The notes under the pieces: generated by a model
Seen by the model: the letters and a program-made list of their open reading frames with translations, nothing else
Database searches by the model: none
What the model was told of the DNA's origin: nothing
Shown here: positions 57,116-64,000 of the stretch, one piece after another
Position numbering within the stretch: position 1 is the stretch's first letter
Layout of the letters: the number at the start of each line of letters is the position of its first letter
Assembly (NCBI RefSeq): GCF_007826885.1
Contig: NZ_ML675578.1
Span: 310,001-374,000, forward strand
From: Candidatus Nitrosocosmicus arcticus
GTDB taxonomy: Archaea; Thermoproteota; Nitrososphaeria; Nitrososphaerales; Nitrososphaeraceae
Reading direction: 5' to 3'
DNA: 64,000 bases
Position numbers and translations under genes: made by a program

Positions 57116-57970
57116 TTAAATATATTTACTTTCCATTGACATATATTTATCTAATCCAACTAGTTTATTAAAATCCTTAAATTTGATCATTTTATCTTTT
57201 ATTGTCCTTGTAGTACCAGTCTCTTTTAACGTCTTAAACGTTTCAACTATTGCGAATGTAGACGAATACAATCCAGAGAGCGGAAATAGTGCAATCTTAT
57301 ATCCCAATTCTAATAATTCTTGGGAGGTGAGATTGGGGGTTATGCCATCCTCAATCATATTAGCAACAAGAGGAGCATTGATTTGGGCTACAATTTCTTT
57401 CATTTCGTCTACAGAACGGGGAGCCTCCACAAAGACAATGTCCGCGCCAATCTCTCTGTATAATTTTCCCCTTTTAATAGCTTCTTCAATGCCCAATGGA
57501 GCCATAGCATCAGTCCTAGCCACAATGATGAAATCCGAATCTTTTTTCTTTGCATCAATAGCTGATCGTAGTTTTTGAACGTATTCTTGAGGATTGATAA
57601 CTTCTTTACCGAGCATATGCCCGCATCTTTTTGGCCAAACCTGATCTTCCAGAAAGATTCCTGAGGCTCCTATTCTTTGTAAATCATTTACCAGTTTTGA
57701 TACCGTCAATGGGTTACCATATCCAGTATCCACATCTACTATGAGGGGTATGTCTACTGCTCGAGTAATCCGACGGGCATTTTCAACAGTTTCTGTCATG
57801 CTCAAGAATCCAAAATCGGGTAATGCTAATAAGGAGGCCGATGTCCCATATCCAGTTTGAAAAATGGCTTCAAAACCCACATATTCAGCAATTCTAGCAG
57901 TCAATGCATCATACACACCTGGCATAACCAAAATATCATTTTTACGACCTAGTAACTCACTTAGTGACAA
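57116..57970 (-). CDS. Isocitrate-lyase/PEP-mutase superfamily enzyme
   Basis: The 284-residue TIM-barrel protein begins ILVMPGVYDALTARIAEYVG, then DVDTGYGNPLTVSKLVNDL (metal-binding acids) and FLEDQVWPKRCGHMLGKEV. The K-R-C-G-H motif holds the catalytic cysteine of the lyase branch (2-methylisocitrate lyase, oxaloacetate hydrolase and relatives), not the sequence of PEP mutase proper. It would cleave a C-C bond in a C4-C7 acid. The exact substrate is not known. It is surrounded by glycan genes but may not belong to their pathway. Confidence 0.85.
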   Translation of the reverse strand: MSLSELLGRKNDILVMPGVYDALTARIAEYVGFEAIFQTGYGTSASLLALPDFGFLSMTETVENARRITRAVDIPLIVDVDTGYGNPLTVSKLVNDLQRIGASGIFLEDQVWPKRCGHMLGKEVINPQEYVQKLRSAIDAKKKDSDFIIVARTDAMAPLGIEEAIKRGKLYREIGADIVFVEAPRSVDEMKEIVAQINAPLVANMIEDGITPNLTSQELLELGYKIALFPLSGLYSSTFAIVETFKTLKETGTTRTIKDKMIKFKDFNKLVGLDKYMSMESKYI

Positions 57971-58479
57971 ATGATAGTGTTACTTTTGCCCTCTTTATAT
58001 AACTTTATTTGGGTCAGATGACCCCTGTGTGATTTTTGATATCTTGCATCAAAAACCAACTTATATCAGTAATGAGAAAGAAACCCCGTCCAGCTTTGAC
58101 AAAAGTAGCAGATTAGGCCTTGGCCCGATGTCTATCTTGCTTTTCGAGGTTGGAAGGATCTGTTACTACCATATCATATAATTAAAGGATATTTTGGTAA
58201 AATTGAAGAAGTCCTCCACATAACGAACGTGTCTTTACAAACACTACAGAATCTAGCATGTAAAAAATTAAGCATAACTTTTTATTAAAAATTCGATCAG
58301 GTAATTTGAATGTGCTAATGAGGACTAAAAATCTGTTTGTGTGTTTTATAAATATCTTGATTTGAACTTTTCCAAACTATAAAACAATTTTCGTTAATAA
58401 AAGAAAGGATGAAGGGATTGAAGGTATTTAGTTTCGAATTCTTACTTTAAATTAAATTTGATGGTCTTCCCCTAAAACC
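57971..58479. other. Gene-free stretch
   Basis: No gene is seen between the lyase-like gene and the next glycosyltransferase. Confidence 0.4.
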
Positions 58480-59616
58480 CTAACACATTTTATAGGCCTC
58501 AAAAATATTCTTTTCATATCTTTCCCATAGTAACATATTTCTTGCGTATTTATATGTCTTTATTCGTTTTGAATATAATTCGTCTAAGTTTTGACTCAAA
58601 TAGATTAATTTCTCTTCCAAATCTAGATTGTCTTGATATTCTAAATTGTAACCTTCCATAGTATCGAATATTGGTCTTAATCCTGAGGTGTTCATTACAA
58701 GTAATCCTGCATGGGCATATTCGTATGCCTTGTTTGGACTAATGTACTTGTGAGACCAATGTTTTTTAAATGGAATTAAACCTAGTGAATGATTTGCCAT
58801 TTCCATATACATTGCCTTTCTATCTAGGTATCCGCAATAAACTATGTCATTAGAGGAAGGACCATCCCACCCTAGAACAAATAACTTGCCCAAGTTATGT
58901 TTTTCAAATATCTCGAAGAAACCATCTAGGTTTCTATGTGTAGGCTTTATCAGGCCTTTTGCTTCGACACCCGCATACACTGATGAAAGTGATTCGTGAT
59001 ATACTGGTTCATCAATAAATTCTATTTCTTTCTGAAGCGGAAAATTTGGAACAAGAAAACATCTATTGCTAATTTTTTTATGGGCATCCACTATGGTTTG
59101 GGAGACTGTAATTGTGGGGTACTTAGTTATCACGTCCTTTTCGGCATTCGACCAGATTCTTACCCATCTATTTTTTAGGAAATCTCTGGCTATATTTCTA
59201 ACTATACTTCTAGGATAAATTGATTTATCTCTACTGACCTGCTTGGCTAGAGTGTATGCTTCTAGTTGTCTTTGGACATAAATTGACCAAAATTCATGAT
59301 CATTATACACCAGAGGATAGTCTCCGATTTCCATTGCCATTTTGGCCGAAAAAATATTGTGGGCGTGAATAAAGTCTGGACGAACCTCATCAATGACTCT
59401 TTTCATTTGTTTCTTTACAACATTCCATTGGTATGGATACCTATGTCTAGCAGAGGGCGTCCATCTTATCTCAAAAGTCTTGTCGAAGACAGATTTATGT
59501 TGTAAATTTTTTGGCCCTCCAAAAAAAACACTATGCCCATTCTTCTTTGCACTAATGGCACACTTTTCTGTCCTCCATTGCGGTAAGCTAATATCTAGGA
59601 GGTGTAGAATTTTCAA
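58480..59616 (-). CDS. GT4-like glycosyltransferase, paralogue A
   Basis: The 378-residue enzyme begins MKILHLLDISLPQWRTEKCA and has RPDFIHAHNIFSAKMAMEIG, VYNDHEFWS, TITVSQTI, FLVPNFPLQ, SPNKAYEYAHAGLLVM and a final LWERYEKNIFEAYKMC. The SPNKAYEYAHAG block is the nucleotide-sugar-binding E-x7-E-like region of GT4 enzymes. It is a close relative of the divergent gene at 59920-61059. TTG start with an AT-rich TTTATAATA promoter about 27 bases upstream (reverse strand, 59637-59650). Confidence 0.85.
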   Translation of the reverse strand: MKILHLLDISLPQWRTEKCAISAKKNGHSVFFGGPKNLQHKSVFDKTFEIRWTPSARHRYPYQWNVVKKQMKRVIDEVRPDFIHAHNIFSAKMAMEIGDYPLVYNDHEFWSIYVQRQLEAYTLAKQVSRDKSIYPRSIVRNIARDFLKNRWVRIWSNAEKDVITKYPTITVSQTIVDAHKKISNRCFLVPNFPLQKEIEFIDEPVYHESLSSVYAGVEAKGLIKPTHRNLDGFFEIFEKHNLGKLFVLGWDGPSSNDIVYCGYLDRKAMYMEMANHSLGLIPFKKHWSHKYISPNKAYEYAHAGLLVMNTSGLRPIFDTMEGYNLEYQDNLDLEEKLIYLSQNLDELYSKRIKTYKYARNMLLWERYEKNIFEAYKMC

Positions 59617-59919
59617 ATATTTTTCTTAAATGATTCTATTATAAATAATTATTAATAGATTAAAAGTTGAATACTTGTTTTTGGTTTATTTAACTATTAT
59701 TGAGAGAATATTGAAGGTTGTATGCTTATACGAATTCTTTGTTAATATTTTTAGTATTATTTATGCTATTCTAAAATCTTGCAATATCCAATTATTCTGA
59801 ATATAAAACTGCATAATTATTTATATCATATGGATTGATTTAAGATACTTTCTGATAAACTTAAAATAAACTATTGTTAAAAAGTTATTTATATTGCATA
59901 TCCATAAGATGGTTTAAAA
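59617..59919. promoter_or_regulatory. Shared divergent promoter region of paralogous glycosyltransferases
   Basis: This 303-base stretch holds a minus-strand TATA-like element (about 59637-59650) and a plus-strand TTATTTATAT (59885-59894), each about 27-30 bases before a TTG start. No gene is seen. Confidence 0.5.
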
Positions 59920-61059
59920 TTGAGGATCCTTCATTTATCTAACGAGGGTCTGCCTGATTGGAGGATTGAAAAGTATGCTATAACGGCTTTGAACCTTGGA
60001 CATGAATTAATCTTTGCAGGACTAAAACCAGTTAATTATGTTCGAGATACGTTTTCAAAGTTATACGAGGTTAATTGGACCGCAAAAGCAAGATATGGTA
60101 TTCCTTATTACTGGCATGCTGTTAAAAAACAAATAAATAATATACTCCAAGAAACACGTCCGGATTTAGTTCATGCTCATAATATTTTTTCTGCTAGAAT
60201 GATGCTTGAATTTGATTTGCCTTTTGTATATGATGATCATGAATATTGGTCAAAACAATCTCAATTTTTGTTAGAGATGGAAAAATTAAATAAAAATAAA
60301 AAAACTCTTAGAAATCTTCAGGTTGATCTACTGAGACAAACAAAAACAAGAATAATAAATTATCATGTCATTCGCCTTTGGTCTAAGTGGGAAAGAGAAG
60401 TAGTATCTTCAGTTCCGACGATAACCATATCTGATGAAATAGCAAAGGGCTTGAAATTAATTGGCAATAATGAAAAAGTTTTTGTAGTTCCAAATTTTCC
60501 AATGAGAAATGAAATATATGGTTTTGAAAAACCCAAATTTCATGATAAACTATCTAGCGTATATGCAGGATCGGATGGTCATAATAAGAAAAAGTATCCT
60601 AACCGAAATATCGAAGGATTGTTTGACATTTTCGATCAGCACAGTATAGGAAAACTTATGATAATTGGATGGACTGGAAAATCAAATGAGAAAATTCGTT
60701 ATGCCGGTTTCCTAAATAGACAAGACATGTTTAATGAAATGTCTAATCATTCTTTAGGTCTGGTACCCTGGAGAAACCATTGGTCACATGGTTATACTAG
60801 TCCAAACAAGGCATATGAATATGCCCATGCCGGATTACTTGTAATGTGTACAGATTCTTTTAGCACTATAAGAGCCACCCTAAAAGAAAATTGCGTAGCT
60901 TTTGAAAACTACGATGATATGGTATCAAAATTATTATATTTTAAGGATAACTTGAGCGAGTTATATCACAAAAGACTTAAGATATTCGAGTTTGCTCGGC
61001 AGAACCTATTATGGGAAAATTTTGAAAAAAGAATCACGGAGATATATAAAATGTGTTAG
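59920..61059 (+). CDS. GT4-like glycosyltransferase, paralogue B
   Basis: The 379-residue enzyme starts MRILHLSNEGLPDWRIEKYA and shares the blocks RPDLVHAHNIFSARMMLEF, VYDDHEYWS, TITISDEI, FVVPNFPMR, SPNKAYEYAHAGLLVM and ITEIYKMC at the end with the divergent paralogue at 58480-59616. The shared blocks are well conserved while linkers differ, so the two probably use different acceptors. TTG start with a TATA box upstream. Donor and acceptor are unknown. Confidence 0.86.
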   Translation: MRILHLSNEGLPDWRIEKYAITALNLGHELIFAGLKPVNYVRDTFSKLYEVNWTAKARYGIPYYWHAVKKQINNILQETRPDLVHAHNIFSARMMLEFDLPFVYDDHEYWSKQSQFLLEMEKLNKNKKTLRNLQVDLLRQTKTRIINYHVIRLWSKWEREVVSSVPTITISDEIAKGLKLIGNNEKVFVVPNFPMRNEIYGFEKPKFHDKLSSVYAGSDGHNKKKYPNRNIEGLFDIFDQHSIGKLMIIGWTGKSNEKIRYAGFLNRQDMFNEMSNHSLGLVPWRNHWSHGYTSPNKAYEYAHAGLLVMCTDSFSTIRATLKENCVAFENYDDMVSKLLYFKDNLSELYHKRLKIFEFARQNLLWENFEKRITEIYKMC

Positions 61060-61233
61060 TCTTGATTCTATAACTGATCTATATTCTTTTAGATAATCAT
61101 TTCTAAAATTTTAGGTATAGTAACGTATTCGATCCCTACCAAAAGAGTATTGCTGCCTTAAGAAATTATATCAAAATAAATATGCATGGAATCAAATAAA
61201 AAAATACTTATACTTTGAAATTCCTAGAAAATT

Positions 61234-61857
61234 GTGTCATACATTCCGAAAGAATACTGGGCGGAAAGAGGGCGAGATTACAAAAAAAATTTTCAGTATA
61301 ATAATAATTTTAAACTACAGGAACAAATGCTAATAGGTTGTTTGAAAAAGTATTCCTTCTCTACCGTTTTAGAAGTTGGATGTGGATTCGGTCGAATAAC
61401 AGAACAAATGATTTCGAACTTTCCTGAAATCCGTGAATATTTCGCTTTTGATTTGTCTTCCCACCAAATTGAAAACGCAAGAATAAATATTAAAGATGCA
61501 CCAAATAGTGAGATAATACAATTCGCTGTATCAGATATACAATCATTTGATTCAAGCAAAAAATATGATTTAGTTATTGCATCAGAGGTTTTGATGCATG
61601 TATTGCCATCTGAAATTGAAACAGTTATCCAGAAAATGGTTAACTTATCTAATAAATATGTCTGCAATATAGATTGGTTTGAGGATAAAATTCCAAAAAA
61701 AGTAGAGTCATTTAATTTTATCCATCCTTATGAAAAAATTTATGGGAATATCTCTTCGGTTAATGAAGTATACCGTATTCCAATAGTAATGAAAAAGGGA
61801 TTTTTGTCAAAGATTGATGTAAAGCAGTCAATCTTTTTTTCATTAATCAGAAATTAA
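61234..61857 (+). CDS. Class I SAM methyltransferase of the glycan island
   Basis: The 207-residue enzyme has STVLEVGCGFGRITEQMISN (SAM motif I), YFAFDLSSHQIENARINI and KYDLVIASEVLMHVLPSEIE (the acidic/hydrophobic motif region). The start is a GTG (M-S-Y-I-P-K-E-Y-W), where YWAERGRDY is a typical start of this subfamily. It probably methylates a small sugar or lipid substrate, given its neighbours. Final 25 residues are basic. Confidence 0.83.
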   Translation: MSYIPKEYWAERGRDYKKNFQYNNNFKLQEQMLIGCLKKYSFSTVLEVGCGFGRITEQMISNFPEIREYFAFDLSSHQIENARINIKDAPNSEIIQFAVSDIQSFDSSKKYDLVIASEVLMHVLPSEIETVIQKMVNLSNKYVCNIDWFEDKIPKKVESFNFIHPYEKIYGNISSVNEVYRIPIVMKKGFLSKIDVKQSIFFSLIRN

Positions 61858-61932
61858 CAAATTGCAGGATTCCCTATTCACTAATTAACTAATAAACTTT
61901 CAAATATTTTTGAAAAGCGTTAATTCATTCAT

Positions 61933-62868
61933 TTATTCTTTATTACCTAAATAGTAATTATCTATTATTGGAATGATGCTTTCCATTGAGTGAGTTTTTC
62001 TAACATATGTATAACCTTCCATGCCTAATCTGTTTTGTTCTGTTTCATCCTCTAGTAAACTCTCTAGGTCTTTTTTAAATGTGTTTTTTGATGTTCTGTA
62101 GATTGATGGCTTGTACTTTTCATACAGCTCATCGGAAACATAGGTGATAACTGGTTTACGCAATGCCATGCCTTCAAGTTCAAATTTCCCAAACCATCCT
62201 ATATGGGGCATAATTTTTCCTATTACTATATCTGCAGATGAGATCATTTGCAATGTTTTAGAATGAGAATAGTTTAAGATTTCTATAACCTTGCATTTAC
62301 TTTCCTTTTGCAACTTATGTAAGATATCGAAATAAAAATCGTCGTTTGATGAATGATTTTTATAATATGGATAATGTGCCACAATCTTCATCCGGTTCTT
62401 TTTTATATTGATAGTAGTAGATGCAGAAATTATATCGTTATTGTTTGGATTTATATTGTTATTTTCTATTTCTGAGAAATCAACTGGATTAGGAAGCCAT
62501 TTGCCATTCGGAGTATACCGTAGTAAATCCGGGGTAGAAACAAAACAATAATCTTCATCTTCTTTCCCTCTTATATCGTCTCCATGGTAATGCTTTAAAT
62601 ATATTTTTCCTTCGTTCCTCTTTTCTAATCGTTTTTTTAAGGTTCCATAAGGATAGTGATAGTGCCATACATCATAATTTTTCTTTAACTTTCTTAACAG
62701 TTTCCATACACTAAAAGGCGACAAATAATTAATCATTGTTCCCCCAAATTGTCTATGGATTATCTTATTAAAAACAAAAACATCTGATTTATGATCCTGT
62801 CTAGTTCTTTGATATTCTGCTATTATTGATGCTATTCCTGATACGTTATTTATATGGGCTATCCTCAT
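61933..62868 (-). CDS. GT4-like glycosyltransferase
   Basis: The 311-residue enzyme starts MRIAHINNVSGIASIIAEYQ and carries KHYHGDDIRGKEDEDYCFVS, then TPDLLRYTPNGKWLPNPVDF and SSADIVIGKI, with GKFELEGMALRKPVITYVSD supplying the E-x7-E-like site. Its blocks HYHGDDIRG and STPDLL link it to the gene at 52872-53756. A polar, asparagine-rich insert lies at about residues 137-155. Cytosolic side of the membrane. Substrate unknown. Confidence 0.83.
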   Translation of the reverse strand: MRIAHINNVSGIASIIAEYQRTRQDHKSDVFVFNKIIHRQFGGTMINYLSPFSVWKLLRKLKKNYDVWHYHYPYGTLKKRLEKRNEGKIYLKHYHGDDIRGKEDEDYCFVSTPDLLRYTPNGKWLPNPVDFSEIENNNINPNNNDIISASTTINIKKNRMKIVAHYPYYKNHSSNDDFYFDILHKLQKESKCKVIEILNYSHSKTLQMISSADIVIGKIMPHIGWFGKFELEGMALRKPVITYVSDELYEKYKPSIYRTSKNTFKKDLESLLEDETEQNRLGMEGYTYVRKTHSMESIIPIIDNYYLGNKE

Positions 62869-63188
62869 AGATTAATTTATAATAAAGTTTTTTTATAATA
62901 AATTTTATTCTCTGTTGGATCTAGTATATAAAGGTTTTATTTAATATGTCACATAGACGTATCTCTTTTAGCCAAACTATAGAAGAATCGTATTTTAGAG
63001 GATAACCTATTTAGTATTAATCATATTATGATGTCAGAAAGTATGTGTTGTTTAATAACTGCGTTACACCTTTTTAATTTCAAAAAGTAAAATTCATGAT
63101 CTAAAAGAAAATTCTTGTTAATCGCCATTAGAATGAGATATTTATATCACTAAATTTATAAAATTAATATATATAACAACTTTTAACA
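62869..63188. other. Divergent gap before the asparagine-synthase-like gene
   Basis: AT-rich TTTATAAA (about 63155-63162) and AATATATATAAC (63167-63177) lie 14-34 bases before the ATG at 63189 and could be its TATA box. No gene is seen. Confidence 0.4.
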
Positions 63189-64000
63189 ATGTCTTTGATT
63201 TTGAATGATACTAGTATCGTTAATTATTTGACCTTAAGATATGATCCAGTTATTGATTATCCTGATTCATTAACATCTGAAAATTTTGAAGAAAAAGAAG
63301 TCAAAGATGTGCGGGTAAAAATAATTGATATTGTTAAAAGGGAATTAGATCTCAAGCTATCGCAAAAGAAAATTTCAAATATTTCAATTGCATTAAGCGG
63401 TGGGATAGATTCAGGATTCACCCTTGCAATGATTAGAAAGTTTTTCCCGCAATTAAAAATCGACTCTATATGCGTTGGCTTTGGAGACAATGATGATGAA
63501 ATATGTAGAGCAAGAGAAATTGCTGAAAAATATGATTCTCGTTTTCATGAATTAATGATAGAAAACGTGTTGGAGGACCTACCGAAGTTAATATCTATTG
63601 CTGGGGTTCCTAAATGGAATTTATACCAATATTATCCCCTGGAAAAAGCTAAAAGCTTTTCTGATGTATTTTTCTCAGGAGACGGTGGCGATGAAATATT
63701 TGGCGGTTATGTATTTCGTTATAAAAAGTTCTTAGATAAATTAAAAAAAGTTCATAATCCTAATTGGATAGATAAATCCAGAATATATCTAGAATGTCAT
63801 GAGAGAGATTGGGTGCCTGACCAAGATAAAATATTTAATAAGAAATTAAACTTTTCATGGTTAAAGATATATGAAAACTTTAGGACCTATTTTGAAAATA
63901 ATCTCTACCCTTTGAATCAAGTCTTTTTGGCCGATTTCAATGGCAAATTATTGCATGATTGGATACCATCCAATCATGAATTTGGCAAATACTTGAATCT
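63189..64000 (+). CDS. Asparagine-synthase-like amidotransferase, partial (runs off right edge)
   Basis: The open frame from the ATG at 63189 runs past the window end (270 codons seen). It carries the PP-loop ATP site SIALSGGIDSGFTLAMIRKF (SGGIDSG) and FFSGDGGDEIFGGYVFRYKK, the second conserved site of the asparagine synthetase C-terminal domain. There is no N-terminal Cys-type glutaminase domain; the first 60 residues are short and unlike it. So this protein uses ammonia directly or a partner subunit. In glycan loci such enzymes amidate a sugar acid. Confidence 0.82.
   Translation, partial: MSLILNDTSIVNYLTLRYDPVIDYPDSLTSENFEEKEVKDVRVKIIDIVKRELDLKLSQKKISNISIALSGGIDSGFTLAMIRKFFPQLKIDSICVGFGDNDDEICRAREIAEKYDSRFHELMIENVLEDLPKLISIAGVPKWNLYQYYPLEKAKSFSDVFFSGDGGDEIFGGYVFRYKKFLDKLKKVHNPNWIDKSRIYLECHERDWVPDQDKIFNKKLNFSWLKIYENFRTYFENNLYPLNQVFLADFNGKLLHDWIPSNHEFGKYLN

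Noticed and set aside
57116-57970. PEP mutase for phosphonate-decorated glycans
   Set aside because: The K-R-C-G-H motif marks the lyase branch; PEP mutase signature residues are absent, and no decarboxylase or transaminase partner is present.

Overview
The window reads as an AT-rich archaeal chromosome, most likely from a Thaumarchaeota/Nitrososphaerales ammonia-oxidiser (Nitrososphaera or Nitrosocosmicus type). This is inferred from the archaeal pantoate kinase / phosphopantothenate synthetase route to CoA, an AbrB-PhoU regulator, archaeal inositol-1-phosphate synthase, many TATA-like boxes about 24-30 bases before (often TTG) starts with little or no leader, many short secreted or zinc-ribbon proteins, and long AT-rich gaps. 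No rRNA, tRNA, insertion sequence or CRISPR array was recognised. No organism name can be proven from the sequence alone.

Layout. 1-12 kb: a partial unknown gene, a small heat-shock protein, a secreted FxLYD-like protein, a dead SnoaL-like gene, two convergent DUF72 genes (one with a -1 frame break on a slippery A7C tract), an F420/NADP-oxidoreductase-like Rossmann protein, a Mut7-C RNase-like protein, small zinc proteins, a CDGSH iron-sulfur protein, a decayed secreted protein and cytidine deaminase. 12-21 kb: a stomatin/SPFH membrane protein, a frame-broken short-chain dehydrogenase, an alpha/beta hydrolase, a rhodanese-metallo-beta-lactamase fusion (persulfide dioxygenase type), a SnoaL-like protein and an atypical response regulator. 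21-34 kb: a wrecked histidine kinase, a DUF1059 microgene, a LemA-TPM pair, another response regulator, a SemiSWEET sugar transporter, an AlkA-type DNA glycosylase, an AN1-zinc-finger/site-2-protease fusion and several tiny leaderless genes. 34-47 kb: a CorA channel, a 14-helix MFS exporter, a minimal HExxH protease, a secreted protein built of perfect DNA repeats, a UBP zinc finger, a Kef-type antiporter, a PPOX flavin/F420 protein, an orphan CbtB, inositol-1-phosphate synthase and AbrB-PhoU.

47.7-51.9 kb is a CoA operon: pantoate kinase, phosphopantothenate synthetase, PanB and CoaBC, which with ketopantoate reductase (not in the window) would convert ketoisovalerate to phosphopantetheine. 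52-64 kb is a surface-glycan island: four GT4-like glycosyltransferases in two subfamilies, one GT2, two methyltransferases, a multi-spanning membrane protein whose N-terminus is frame-broken, an isocitrate-lyase/PEP-mutase-superfamily enzyme and, at the right edge, an asparagine-synthase-like amidotransferase lacking its glutaminase domain.

A recurrent feature is reading frames broken by single-base shifts (at least eight loci). Either this genome is shedding genes or the assembly carries homopolymer indels; read data would settle it. Several genes below about 60 codons were found by reading the gaps and are listed with their limits of certainty.
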